38,309 nucleotides of DNA from Parabacteroides distasonis (GCF_004793765.1 NZ_SRYM01000039.1:1-38309), one strand, 5' to 3'. Shown: positions 9,080 to 16,971, counted from the first letter of the stretch. The notes: generated by a model from the letters alone, not told the origin. Translations and numbers: made by a program.

Positions 9080-9087
9080 CAAAAATA
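9080..9087 (-). promoter_or_regulatory. -7 element of the aldolase gene
   Basis: TATTTTTG on the minus strand matches TAnnTTTG, about 35 nt before the ATG at 9045. Confidence 0.45.
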
Positions 9088-9161
9088 AGTTCCATAGTTT
9101 TTATCGATTAATACATAGAATTAATCTATTGATGAATTATGGTAGTATCGGATAGTTTGGT

Positions 9162-9169
9162 TAATTTTG
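9162..9169 (+). promoter_or_regulatory. -7 element of the rubrerythrin gene
   Basis: TAATTTTG matches TAnnTTTG and lies 31 nt before the chosen ATG at 9201. Confidence 0.5.
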
Positions 9170-9200
9170 TGCCATACAACCAATAAAAATTTTGCGATAT

Positions 9201-9752
9201 ATGAAAAAGAAATGGATTTGCACAGTATGTGGTTATGTACACGAAGGTGATGAGGCTCCTGAGTTCTGCCCTCAATGTAAACAACCGAAAAGCAAATTTA
9301 AAGAATTAGTAGAGACAGAAGGTGCGTTGCAATTCGTTGACGAGCATGTACTAGGTGTTGCTAAAGGTGTAGACCCTGTGATTTTGGAAGGTTTGAACGC
9401 TCACTTTATGGGAGAATGTACCGAAGTTGGTATGTATTTGGCCATGAGCCGTCAAGCGGACCGTGAGGGTTATCCTGAGGTAGCAGAGGCATTCAAGCGT
9501 TACGCTTGGGAAGAGGCTGAGCACGCTGCTAAGTTTGCGGAGCTTCTTGGTGACGTTGTTTGGGATACGAAGACTAACTTGAAAAAGCGTATGGAAGCTG
9601 AGGCTGGCGCATGCGAGGACAAGAAACGTATCGCTACATTGGCTAAACAACAGAATTTGGATGCGATCCATGATACCGTACATGAGATGTGCAAAGACGA
9701 GGCACGTCATGGCAAAGGATTTGAAGGTTTATATAATCGTTATTTCAAGTAA
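9201..9752 (+). CDS. Rubrerythrin with N-terminal rubredoxin domain
   Basis: Cytoplasmic non-heme di-iron peroxidase that detoxifies hydrogen peroxide, important for anaerobes briefly exposed to oxygen. Residues 1-38 form a rubredoxin knuckle (CTVCGY and CPQCKQP). About 55-183 form the ferritin-like four-helix bundle with iron-ligand Glu and His in [19 protein letters not shown] and [10 protein letters not shown]. The order (rubredoxin first) is that of 'reverse' rubrerythrins, the opposite of the classical enzyme. I use the ATG at 9201 rather than the upstream in-frame TTG, because [12 protein letters not shown] is the natural N-terminus. Own promoter and terminator, so monocistronic. Confidence 0.92.
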   Translation: MKKKWICTVCGYVHEGDEAPEFCPQCKQPKSKFKELVETEGALQFVDEHVLGVAKGVDPVILEGLNAHFMGECTEVGMYLAMSRQADREGYPEVAEAFKRYAWEEAEHAAKFAELLGDVVWDTKTNLKKRMEAEAGACEDKKRIATLAKQQNLDAIHDTVHEMCKDEARHGKGFEGLYNRYFK

Positions 9753-9783
9753 TTTAGAGGTATTAGTTATATGTTTTAAAGAG

Positions 9784-9810
9784 GGGCGTTCTGTGAAGAA
9801 TGCCCTTTTT
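9784..9810 (+). terminator. Rho-independent terminator after rubrerythrin
   Basis: GGGCGTTC pairs with GAATGCCC (one G-T pair) and is followed directly by TTTTT. Confidence 0.8.
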
Positions 9811-9865
9811 GTATTTGATAAAGTAATTTTAGCCTTTCAAGAGAATAACGATACTATATTTTATG

Positions 9866-9873
9866 TACTTTTG
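9866..9873 (+). promoter_or_regulatory. -7 element of tRNA-Ser
   Basis: TACTTTTG matches TAnnTTTG, 17 nt before the mature tRNA start. Confidence 0.5.
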
Positions 9874-9889
9874 TACACGTCAACCACAA

Positions 9890-9976
9890 GGAAAGATGCC
9901 GGAGTGGTCGAACGGGCCGCACTCGAAATGCGGTGAGCGGGTAACCGCTCCCTGGGTTCGAATCCCTGTCTCTCCG
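9890..9976 (+). tRNA. tRNA-Ser (anticodon CGA)
   Basis: 87-nt class II tRNA with the long variable arm typical of Ser (AGCGG GTAA CCGCT). The anticodon stem CCGCA/TGCGG closes the loop CTCGAAA, giving anticodon CGA. The T-loop TTCGAAT is normal and CCA is not encoded. Two stem defects stand out: acceptor pair 4-69 is A-C (GGAAAGA against TCTCTCC) and T-stem pair 50-64 is T-T. Both involve the 3' half, which is the part an integrating element replaces. The discriminator G lies at 9976 and acquired DNA begins right after it. Confidence 0.93.
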
Positions 9977-9977
9977 C
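9955..9977 (+). other. Candidate attachment site: 3' end of tRNA-Ser
   Basis: The last 23 nt (T-loop to discriminator region) recur in inverted orientation: 19/23 matches at 24885-24907/24882 and a more diverged copy at 11492-11514. tRNA 3' ends are standard targets of tyrosine recombinases. Confidence 0.6.
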
Positions 9978-10130
9978 TGAACTAACCGGACAATACCGGA
10001 CAGTAAGCAGACAAGTCCCACAAATTCAATGATTTGTGGGACTTTTTTATCCCCTTGTGTCTGCCTTAAAGTACACCTTTTCGCCCCTAAAAGACAAAGT
10101 TCGTAACCTAACTCGTACCCCCGACAAACA
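9970..10130. repeat. Left copy of an inverted, diverged element end
   Basis: This stretch (CTCTCCGCTGAAC, the CAGTAAGC/GACAA block, the hairpin, then the AAAGTAC and AAAAGACAAAGTT blocks) reappears in reverse complement at about 11340-11501. A part (GTAACCTAA and GTACCCCC) also recurs in reverse at about 24957-24980. I read it as the conserved end of a family of integrative elements, possibly with integrase arm-type sites. Confidence 0.55.
10014..10048 (+). terminator. Rho-independent terminator after tRNA-Ser, inside the element end
   Basis: AGTCCCACAAAT pairs perfectly with ATTTGTGGGACT and is followed by six T. A related hairpin lies in the inverted copy at 11424-11456. Confidence 0.8.
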
Positions 10131-10222
10131 AAAACGGAAAGGGGGTACAGATTGTCCGAAATTGGCGAAGTCCTGTCGCTATTTGGCTTGCCTGCATAGA
10201 ACTCATTTTTAGAGAATTACAA

Positions 10223-10230
10223 TAGTTTTG
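10223..10230 (+). promoter_or_regulatory. -7 element of the truncated integrase
   Basis: TAGTTTTG matches TAnnTTTG, 19 nt before the ATG at 10249. Confidence 0.45.
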
Positions 10231-10248
10231 CAACTTAAAAAGTGAGTT

Positions 10249-11346
10249 ATGAAATCGACATTCAACATTTGCTTTTACGCAAAGAAAGACAAGCAGAAAG
10301 CCAACGGTGCGTACCCCCTTTTTGCCCGTATTACAGTGGACGGCGTGGCGAGCCGTTTTAACACCAAGTTGGACGTGCTGCCCTCTATTTGGGACGGCAA
10401 AATGGGCAAGGCTACCGGACGTACTGCGGAAGCCAGCCGCATAAACCGTATGCTGGATGATATAAACGCATCCTTGAACACCATTTACCACGAAATGCAG
10501 CGGCGTGACAACTACGTGACCGCCGAGAAAGTGAAGAACGAGTTTTTAGGTCATAGCGAGAGCCACGAAACAATCCTTACCCTGTTCCAAAAGCACAATG
10601 ACGATGTGAAGCAATTGGTCGGCATATCCAAGACGATAGCGACCTACCGTAAGTATGAAGTCACTCGCCGACACCTTGCCGAGTTCATTCAAAGCAAGTA
10701 CAACGTATCGGACATATCCATTAAGGAGATTACCCCGATGTTCATTACCGATTTTGAGTTATACTTGCGTACTGCTTGCAAGTGTGGTTATAACACCACC
10801 GCCAAGTTCATGCAGTTCTTCAAGCGCATCATCATCATTGCCCGCAACAATGGCATACTGGTGAACGACCCGTTTGCCAATTATAAAATCCGGTTGGAAA
10901 AAGTGGACAGGGGCTATCTGACAGAAGACGAGATTAAAATTATCCTTAAAAAGAAAATGGTTTCCGAACGGCTGGAACAAGTCAGGGACTTGTTCATCTT
11001 TGCCTGCTTCACCGGACTTGCCTATATAGATGTAGCCGGGCTTACCCAAGACAACATTCGCAAATCCTTTGACGGCAACCTTTGGATAATGACAAAGCGG
11101 CAAAAGACGAATACGGACGTTAATGTACCATTGCTGGATATTCCCAAGATGATTTTGAAGAAGTACAAGGGCAAGTTACCGAACGGCAAGATACTTCCCA
11201 TAATCAGCAATCAGAAGCTAAATGCCTACTTGAAAGAGATTGCCGATGTATGCGGAATTAAAAAGAACCTGACATTCCACCTTGCAAGACATAGCATATT
11301 TTCTTTCTCACTAAAACACAAGTGTTTACGAATTTTTGCAGTTTAG
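10249..11346 (+). CDS. Tyrosine recombinase/integrase, C-terminally truncated (IntDOT-like)
   Basis: Site-specific recombinase of the type that integrates Bacteroides conjugative elements. An arm-binding N-terminal domain (MKSTFNICFYAKKDKQ), a SAM-like core-binding domain (about 105-205) and a catalytic domain from about 220 are present. The position of the first catalytic Arg reads Ala in CFTGLAYIDV, as in IntDOT-type enzymes that lack that Arg. His344 and Arg347 of the HxxR box (FHLARH) are present. After residue 349 the sequence becomes unrelated (FSFSLKHKCLRIFAV), so the later His and the Tyr nucleophile are missing. It cannot be catalytically competent. The break lies next to an inverted element end, so rearrangement probably removed the 3' end. 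Confidence 0.85.
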   Translation: MKSTFNICFYAKKDKQKANGAYPLFARITVDGVASRFNTKLDVLPSIWDGKMGKATGRTAEASRINRMLDDINASLNTIYHEMQRRDNYVTAEKVKNEFLGHSESHETILTLFQKHNDDVKQLVGISKTIATYRKYEVTRRHLAEFIQSKYNVSDISIKEITPMFITDFELYLRTACKCGYNTTAKFMQFFKRIIIIARNNGILVNDPFANYKIRLEKVDRGYLTEDEIKIILKKKMVSERLEQVRDLFIFACFTGLAYIDVAGLTQDNIRKSFDGNLWIMTKRQKTNTDVNVPLLDIPKMILKKYKGKLPNGKILPIISNQKLNAYLKEIADVCGIKKNLTFHLARHSIFSFSLKHKCLRIFAV

Positions 11347-11501
11347 TAGGTAACGATTTAGAAACGAAACTTTGTCTTTTACCGTACTTTTGAAGTCTTG
11401 GAAGCTGGACTTTCGGGCAATAAAAAAAGCCACAAATCATTGATTTGTAGCTTTTTGTCCGCTTACTGACCATTTCTGTCCAGTAAGTTCAGCGGAGAGG
11501 G
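11340..11501. repeat. Right (inverted) copy of the element end
   Basis: The reverse complement matches about 9970-10130 with small indels: CTCTCCGCTGAAC, GGACA, CAGTAAGC-GACAA, the CACAAATCA/TGATTTGT hairpin, AAAAGTAC and AAAAGACAAAGTTTCG. It ends about where the integrase reading frame was broken. Confidence 0.55.
11424..11456. terminator. Bidirectional hairpin with A5/T5 flanks
   Basis: AAAAAGC and ACAAATCA pair with TGATTTGT and GCTTTTT around a one-base centre. It works in either direction and is the counterpart of the hairpin at 10014-10048. Confidence 0.6.
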
Positions 11502-11517
11502 AGGCTCCAGAACCTAC
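11492..11517. other. Candidate left attachment site of block B
   Basis: 26-nt site beginning GCGGAGAG and ending GAACCTAC. A direct copy with 21/26 identity lies at 24882-24907. Its reverse complement resembles the tRNA-Ser 3' end. It lies about 150 nt upstream of a complete integrase gene, as expected for an element end. Confidence 0.55.
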
Positions 11518-11605
11518 GCTTTCAGAAAATATCATAAAATTGCAAATCACTGATAATCATATATTATCTACAATGAAGAGTAAATCTAAATCTTTCTAAA
11601 TGCCT

Positions 11606-11636
11606 TTTGCTATTTCAATTTTTGGGTGTATATTTG
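11606..11636 (+). promoter_or_regulatory. Promoter of the block B integrase (-33 and -7)
   Basis: TTTG at 11606-11609 and TATATTTG at 11629-11636 are separated by 19 nt, a full match to the Bacteroidota consensus. The direct repeat TTTGGGTGTA overlaps it and could be an operator. Confidence 0.55.
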
Positions 11637-11663
11637 GGTGTAGAATTTCAAACGTACCCAATT

Positions 11664-12947
11664 ATGAATATCAAACGTAACATCATTTTTGCATTGGAGA
11701 GCCGGAAGAAGAACGGTGTGCCAATCGTAGAGAACGTGCCTATCCGTATGCGTGTCATATACGCAAGCCAACGCATCGAGTTTACAACAGGCTACCGGAT
11801 TGACGTAGCCAAATGGGATGCCGACAAACAACGGGTAAAGAACGGATGCACCAACAAGCTGAAACAAAGCGCATCCGAAATCAATGCAGACTTGCTGAAA
11901 TACTATGCCGAAATGCAAAACGTATTCAAGGAGTTTGAGGTGCAGGAAACCATACCTACCACCCAGCAGCTAAAGGATGCATTCAATCTGCGGATGAAAG
12001 ACAGCAGTGAAGAACAACAGGAAGAAGTACAGATTAGTTTTTGGGAAGTGTTTGATGAGTTTGTAAAAGAGTGTGGCAACCAGAATAATTGGACGACATC
12101 CACCTATGAGAAATTTGCAGCGGTAAGAAATCACCTCAAAGAATTCAAGGAAGATGTAACCTTTGAATACTTCAACGAGTTCGGGCTGAACGAGTATGTT
12201 AATTTCTTGCGTGATAAAAAGGACATGAGAAACAGCACTATTGGCAAACAGATGGGGTTTCTCAAATGGTTCCTGCGTTGGAGCTTCAAAAAAGGGCATC
12301 ATCAGAACATTGCATACGACGCATTCAAGCCCAAATTGAAAACAATCCCTAAAAAGGTAATATTCCTGACATGGGATGAACTGAACAAGCTGAAAGATTA
12401 TCAAATACCGCATGACAAGCAGTATTTGGAACGTGTCAGGGATGTCTTTCTGTTCTGTTGCTTCACGAGCTTACGATATTCGGATGTCCGTAACTTGAAA
12501 AGAAGTGATATTAAGCCCGACCACATTGAAGTCACCACAGTCAAGACTGCGGACAGCCTGATAATCGAACTGAACGACCACAGCAAAGCCATTCTTGAAA
12601 AATACAAGGATGTTCATTTCGAGAACCACATGGCATTGCCCGTCATCAGTAATCAGAAGATGAACGATTATCTGAAAGAACTGGGTGAACTGGCGGAAAT
12701 CAACGAGCCTGTACGGGAAACCTACTACAAGGGAAATGAGCGCATAGATGAAGTCACACCCAAATACGCATTGTTAAGTACCCATGCCGGAAGAAAGACT
12801 TTCATCTGTAATGCGTTGGCACTCGGAATTCCGGCGCCGGTGGTTATGAAATGGACTGGACACAGTGATTACAAAGCCATGAAGCCCTACATTGATATAG
12901 CGGATGACATCAGAGCAAACGCCATGAACAAGTTTAATCAACTATAA
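11664..12947 (+). CDS. Site-specific tyrosine recombinase (integrase), complete
   Basis: 427-aa phage-type integrase likely to insert and excise block B. It has an arm-binding N-terminus (MNIKRNIIFALESRKKNG), a SAM-like core-binding domain (about 120-225) and a catalytic domain with all key residues: Arg271 (FTSLRYSDV), His374 and Arg377 (STHAGRKTF), His400 (WTGHSDY) and Tyr409 (MKPYID). Unlike the truncated neighbour it keeps the canonical first Arg. The ATG at 11664 was chosen because the upstream frame runs through the promoter. It sits about 150 nt inside the left att-like site, typical of mobilizable elements. Confidence 0.92.
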   Translation: MNIKRNIIFALESRKKNGVPIVENVPIRMRVIYASQRIEFTTGYRIDVAKWDADKQRVKNGCTNKLKQSASEINADLLKYYAEMQNVFKEFEVQETIPTTQQLKDAFNLRMKDSSEEQQEEVQISFWEVFDEFVKECGNQNNWTTSTYEKFAAVRNHLKEFKEDVTFEYFNEFGLNEYVNFLRDKKDMRNSTIGKQMGFLKWFLRWSFKKGHHQNIAYDAFKPKLKTIPKKVIFLTWDELNKLKDYQIPHDKQYLERVRDVFLFCCFTSLRYSDVRNLKRSDIKPDHIEVTTVKTADSLIIELNDHSKAILEKYKDVHFENHMALPVISNQKMNDYLKELGELAEINEPVRETYYKGNERIDEVTPKYALLSTHAGRKTFICNALALGIPAPVVMKWTGHSDYKAMKPYIDIADDIRANAMNKFNQL

Positions 12948-12984
12948 AAGTATCAATTAGTTTCATGGATTACCACCATTGAAG

Positions 12985-12992
12985 TATATTTG
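12985..12992 (+). promoter_or_regulatory. -7 element of the DUF1016 gene
   Basis: TATATTTG matches TAnnTTTG, 21 nt before the ATG at 13013. Confidence 0.5.
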
Positions 12993-13012
12993 TATTCTGA
13001 AAATATCATAAG

Positions 13013-14302
13013 ATGAGCAACAACGGACATAACATAGAAAAGACGAATTTTGATGCATTTATAAATGCTGTCGGTTCGGAAATACAACAGGCGCAAGTAC
13101 GGCTGATTACCGCTGCCAATGCGCAAATGTTGTTCCATTACTGGAAAATGGGCAACTATATTCTCTATCATCAGCAACTGCACGGATGGGGAAGCAAAAC
13201 CATCAAACAGTTGGCAAAGGCTATCCGGCTGAATTTCCCTGAAAAGAAAGGCTATTCAGAACGCAACCTTACCTATATGTGTCAGTTTGCAAGAACATAT
13301 CCATTGAGAGCATTGCAGAATTTCATTGATACGGATGCAAGACTGTCTGTTCCAAACATACAGAATGTAACAAATGAAGTATTAAAACTGAACGACAAGC
13401 AATTTGCGCAGGAACTTACTGCGCAAATACAATCCGTTGATTGTCAGTCTTTAGAATTTACGCAGGAAACTCCTGCGCAAATTCAGGACGTAGAGAAAAC
13501 CGTTTCTGCCATTTACAGAATGGGAATTAGGGAGATAGAAAAAATTTTCTTGAACTCCCCTGTCGCCAGAATAAACTGGGCAAGCCAAATGGTTATACTT
13601 GATGGCTCGTTACCGTTAGGCATAGGATATTGGTACATGAAACAGTCCGTGGAAATGGGCTGGAGCAGTAATGTTCTTAAAATACAAATTGAGACCAACT
13701 TATATAGCAGACAAATCAGCAACAACAAGGTAAACAATTTCACAGCCACGCTTCCTGCACCGCAAAGCGACCTTGCCAATTACCTGTTGAAAGACCCGTA
13801 CATCTTTGATTTGGCTGGAACGAAGGAAAAGGCGGACGAAAGGGACATAGAAGAACAACTGGTTAAGCACGTCACCCGTTACTTGCTGGAAATGGGCAAT
13901 GGCTTTGCCTTTGTTGCCCGACAAAAACACTTTCAAATTGGTAACAGCGATTTCTATGCAGACTTGATTCTGTATTCCATCCCCCTGCACGCATACATCG
14001 TAGTGGAATTGAAAGCGACCCCATTCAAACCGGAGTATGCGGGGCAACTGAACTTCTACATCAATGTGGTGGATGACAAACTGAGGGGAGAGAATGACAA
14101 CAAGACTATCGGGTTGTTGCTGTGCAAGGGGAAAGACGAAGTTGTAGCGCAATACGCATTGACAGGCTACGACCAGCCGATAGGCATCAGCGATTACCAA
14201 CTGAGCAAGGCTATACCTGAAAACTTAAAATCGGCTCTGCCAAGTATAGAAGAAGTGGAGGAAGAACTGACTTCCCTTCTTGATAAAGATAAGAATCCAT
14301 AA
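13013..14302 (+). CDS. PDDEXK nuclease domain protein (DUF1016/YhcG family)
   Basis: 429-aa protein with the DUF1016 N-terminal helical region (about 10-105: RLITAANAQMLFHYWKMG, then GYSERNLTYMCQFA) and a C-terminal PD-(D/E)XK nuclease fold (about 265-400). The nuclease residues appear in NSDFYADLILYS and YIVVELKATPF (Asp, then Glu-x-Lys), followed by GQLNFYINVVDD. Biochemical function is not established; family members occur near restriction systems and on mobile elements. The linker holds an 18-residue tandem repeat (FAQELTAQIQ, then FTQETPAQIQ). Eleven bases separate it from the next gene, so the two are co-transcribed. A distant relative lies at 37200-38237. Confidence 0.87.
   Translation: MSNNGHNIEKTNFDAFINAVGSEIQQAQVRLITAANAQMLFHYWKMGNYILYHQQLHGWGSKTIKQLAKAIRLNFPEKKGYSERNLTYMCQFARTYPLRALQNFIDTDARLSVPNIQNVTNEVLKLNDKQFAQELTAQIQSVDCQSLEFTQETPAQIQDVEKTVSAIYRMGIREIEKIFLNSPVARINWASQMVILDGSLPLGIGYWYMKQSVEMGWSSNVLKIQIETNLYSRQISNNKVNNFTATLPAPQSDLANYLLKDPYIFDLAGTKEKADERDIEEQLVKHVTRYLLEMGNGFAFVARQKHFQIGNSDFYADLILYSIPLHAYIVVELKATPFKPEYAGQLNFYINVVDDKLRGENDNKTIGLLLCKGKDEVVAQYALTGYDQPIGISDYQLSKAIPENLKSALPSIEEVEEELTSLLDKDKNP
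13406..13482 (+). repeat. Intragenic 54-nt-period duplication in the DUF1016 gene
   Basis: GCGCAGGAACTTACTGCGC at 13406 and a near-copy at 13460 are exactly 54 nt (18 codons) apart, in frame. The encoded linker repeats AQE-T-AQIQ. Confidence 0.65.
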
Positions 14303-14313
14303 ACCAAGCGTAT

Positions 14314-15339
14314 ATGGCAGGAGAAATACAGATTATGATTCCCCAATACGGCGAACTCAACCGGATATACAGCGACTTTATAGTCAGCCATACTTTCTCT
14401 TTTGACAAGCAGAAATTCATCACGGACTTCTATAAGCAATACAATGACACAAAAGCTTTTGAAGCCGCCATCCTTGAACTGGTGCTTGACAAACAGAAAG
14501 AAAAATATACTCTGATTCTCAACAGTCTGAGAACCGAGATAGAGAAAAACATACTCATTTATGAAAAACATCCATTGTTTGATGATGAGATAATTTCTCG
14601 TGTGTGCTACAACTTTGCCGACAGATATGACGCTGATATAAAGGCACAATTGGAGGTTACACAAAAATTAAGCAAGCCTTTGAATGAAGCGTATAACAGG
14701 TATGATTCCATTGGCTACAGGGAACATACGGCAGCAGAAGAAAAGCAAGCCGAGAAGGAGTATGAACGCTGCAAGGCTGAATATGAGAATGAAAAAGAAG
14801 AACTGGACAGGCTTTATGAATTGGAACGGCAGGCAAGGAAGGAAGCTTTCCAATATATTGAGAACCGTTGCGGAGATATTTATAAACTGAGTTTCCATTT
14901 TATGGAAATATTGGCAAAATATATTCCCGTAGCAAAAGACAAGCCGGATGAGCCGAACAAGCAAGAGACACAACAGGATGTATCAAAGGAGCGACCCGAA
15001 TATTTCAATGCAGAATTACTTTCGCTTATTCATAAAGCCTGTGTGGGGGAACAGTTTGAAGATATTTCAACGCAGGACTTCTATGCCAACATGAACCTGT
15101 ACCCCGGTGAAAAGGGACTAAAAATCAAGGCACGAGAAAAAATACGGGTGTGTTACCTGATATTCCTGATGAGTGAAAGACTGCCCAAACAAGACAGAGA
15201 TAAATGGAAAAATATAATCCTGAAACAGTTGGATATTGACGAGAACTACTACAAGTCAAAGTACAAGGAACCGGTGTCGGATTTTCCAAGTGACAGTAAC
15301 CAGAAATTCGCCAAAGAAATGGACGCAATATTCCGATAA
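14314..15339 (+). CDS. Unknown coiled-coil protein paired with the DUF1016 nuclease
   Basis: I do not recognise this 341-aa protein. It has no signal peptide or membrane segment and is charged and helical. About residues 145-190 form a strong coiled coil (EEKQAEKEYERCKAEYENEK). A hydrophilic linker (about 215-235) separates it from a compact C-terminal helical region (LLSLIHKACVGEQFEDIS, then REKIRVCYLIFLMSERL). The gene starts 11 nt after the DUF1016 stop and a terminator follows, so the pair is one unit between the integrase and the excision/replication genes, a usual cargo slot. Possible roles are element control or a defence partner; there is no direct evidence. Confidence 0.7.
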   Translation: MAGEIQIMIPQYGELNRIYSDFIVSHTFSFDKQKFITDFYKQYNDTKAFEAAILELVLDKQKEKYTLILNSLRTEIEKNILIYEKHPLFDDEIISRVCYNFADRYDADIKAQLEVTQKLSKPLNEAYNRYDSIGYREHTAAEEKQAEKEYERCKAEYENEKEELDRLYELERQARKEAFQYIENRCGDIYKLSFHFMEILAKYIPVAKDKPDEPNKQETQQDVSKERPEYFNAELLSLIHKACVGEQFEDISTQDFYANMNLYPGEKGLKIKAREKIRVCYLIFLMSERLPKQDRDKWKNIILKQLDIDENYYKSKYKEPVSDFPSDSNQKFAKEMDAIFR

Positions 15340-15378
15340 TCCGTGATACACCCTGATATTTTACGAAATTACCACTTT

Positions 15379-15411
15379 TACCACTCAAATTAATTTTTGA
15401 GTGGTATTTTT
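15379..15411 (+). terminator. Rho-independent terminator after the DUF1016 unit
   Basis: TACCACTCAAA (15379-15389) pairs perfectly with TTTGAGTGGTA (15396-15406), followed by TTTTTATT. Confidence 0.8.
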
Positions 15412-15485
15412 ATTATCTGATATTCAGAGAAATAATAAAATATTCCATTTACGCTAACCACATCCTTACCACTCACGCCCCTATC

Positions 15486-15493
15486 TAATTTTG
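15486..15493 (+). promoter_or_regulatory. -7 element of the DUF3853/repA operon
   Basis: TAATTTTG matches TAnnTTTG. The ~65-nt leader after it begins CATCGTTCGAGAAC and ends GAACGATG, so the two ends can pair, with the start codon in the right arm. Confidence 0.5.
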
Positions 15494-15562
15494 CATCGTT
15501 CGAGAACAGAAATAACAGCCAGTGCGCAGGGCTGATTGTTTAACGGCTAAATAGATTGAACG

Positions 15563-15871
15563 ATGACAAATCTTCAAGAGTTATTATTAAAACCCGTCTG
15601 GCAGATGACAGGCGAAGAGTTCATATTCCTGAGCAAGCACGCTTCCGGTCAAACGGAAACGCAACCACGACCCGTTACGGACACAGAAAGAAAGTATGTG
15701 TACGGAATACTGGGCATAGCCAAACTGTTCGGGTGCAGCCTGCCAACCGCCAACCGCATCAAGAAAAGCGGAAAGATTGACAAAGCCATCACCCAGATAG
15801 GACGCAAGATTATCGTGGATGTGGAGCTTGCCCTTGAACTGGCAGGAAAGAAAACCGGAGGACGGAAATAA
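15563..15871 (+). CDS. DUF3853 family helix-turn-helix protein (excisionase-like)
   Basis: 102-aa small DNA-binding protein typical of Bacteroides mobilizable elements, where it sits just upstream of the RepA-like gene. The HTH is visible at about residues 50-85 (LGIAKLFGCSLPTANRIKKSGKI, followed by AITQIGRKIIVDVELALEL), the MerR/excisionase-type layout with a wing. It probably bends DNA at the element ends during excision or regulates the operon. The stop codon overlaps the next possible ATG (TAATG), so it is translationally linked to the ATPase gene. The exact role is inferred from position and fold. Confidence 0.82.
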   Translation: MTNLQELLLKPVWQMTGEEFIFLSKHASGQTETQPRPVTDTERKYVYGILGIAKLFGCSLPTANRIKKSGKIDKAITQIGRKIIVDVELALELAGKKTGGRK

Positions 15872-15885
15872 TGGGAGGAATAGCT

Positions 15886-16962
15886 ATGGACTATATGAAA
15901 GAATTTAAGGACATATCGGCAGAAGAAGCCGTAATCCTTTGGCAAGCCTCACGTTTGAGTCTGTCGAAAAGTTATGAGAAAGCACCTGAAATCCTCAAAG
16001 TGCATGGTTCTGTCATTGGGACATTGGGCAATTTCAGCGCATCCATCGGCAAAGCCAAAAGTAAAAAGACATTCAATGTTTCGGCTATTGTAGCCGCTGC
16101 ATTGAAGAACGGCACAGTGTTGCGGTATGTAGCGGAACTCTCCGACGGGAAGCGGAAAGTGCTTTATGTTGATACGGAGCAAAGTCCTTATCATTGCCTG
16201 AAAGTCATGAAACGCATTTTACGGATGGCTGACTTGCCTGATGACAGGGATAATGAGAACCTTGAGTTTCTCGCCTTGAGAAAATACACACCTGAACAGC
16301 GTATCAGGATTGTCGAACAGGCTATCTATAATACGCCCGACATTGGTCTTGTAATCATAGACGGCATCCGTGACATGGTATATGACATCAACAGCCCCGG
16401 CGAATCCACACGCATCATATCCAAACTGATGCAGTGGACGGACGACAGGCAGATACACATCCATACGATACTGCATCAGAACAAAGGGGATGAGAATGCG
16501 AGAGGGCATATCGGCACGGAGTTGAACAATAAGGCGGAAACCGTATTGCTTGTGGAAAAGGACAAGAGCAACAGAGATATAAGCAATGTTTCAGCCATGC
16601 ACATCCGTGCAATGGATTTCGAGCCTTTTGCCTTTCGCATCAACGACAGTGCCTTGCCCGAACTCATAGAGGGTTACAAACCCGAAGCGAAGAAACCGGG
16701 AAGACCAGAAGAGGAAAAGTTCGACCCTTACAGACATATCACCGAACAGCAGCACCGTATCGCATTGGAAGCCGTTTTCGGGCTGAAAGAGGAATACGGT
16801 TACAAGGAACTGGAAGATGCTTTAATCAAAAGCTATACGTCAATAGGTGTAAAACTGAACCATCAAAAGGCGGTACCGCTCATCACCATGCTTCGCAACA
16901 AACGGATGATAGTGCAGGAGAACGGCAGAAAATACACATTCATGCCCGACTTCCACTATTAA
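15886..16962 (+). CDS. RepA-like AAA/RecA-fold ATPase (helicase RepA family)
   Basis: Predicted hexameric RepA-type ATPase for replication of the excised element. About residues 45-260 form the RecA-like core. The P-loop is atypical (IGKAKSKKTFN), followed by KVLYVDTEQS, a Walker-B-like LVIIDGIRDMV, LHQNKGDENARGHIGTEL and a sensor-like VEKD. The C-terminus looks like a winged helix (about 290-358). The same core occurs with a canonical P-loop in the 681-aa fusion at 30031-32076. I use the ATG at 15886, with GGGAGGA a few nt upstream. An earlier in-frame ATG at 15871 overlaps the preceding stop and would add five residues. Confidence 0.85.
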   Translation: MDYMKEFKDISAEEAVILWQASRLSLSKSYEKAPEILKVHGSVIGTLGNFSASIGKAKSKKTFNVSAIVAAALKNGTVLRYVAELSDGKRKVLYVDTEQSPYHCLKVMKRILRMADLPDDRDNENLEFLALRKYTPEQRIRIVEQAIYNTPDIGLVIIDGIRDMVYDINSPGESTRIISKLMQWTDDRQIHIHTILHQNKGDENARGHIGTELNNKAETVLLVEKDKSNRDISNVSAMHIRAMDFEPFAFRINDSALPELIEGYKPEAKKPGRPEEEKFDPYRHITEQQHRIALEAVFGLKEEYGYKELEDALIKSYTSIGVKLNHQKAVPLITMLRNKRMIVQENGRKYTFMPDFHY

Positions 16963-16971
16963 CCCGTTACC

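Noticed and set aside
11258-11473. 71-codon minus-strand frame
   Set aside because: It runs through the inverted element end and its hairpin, with no recognisable protein features.
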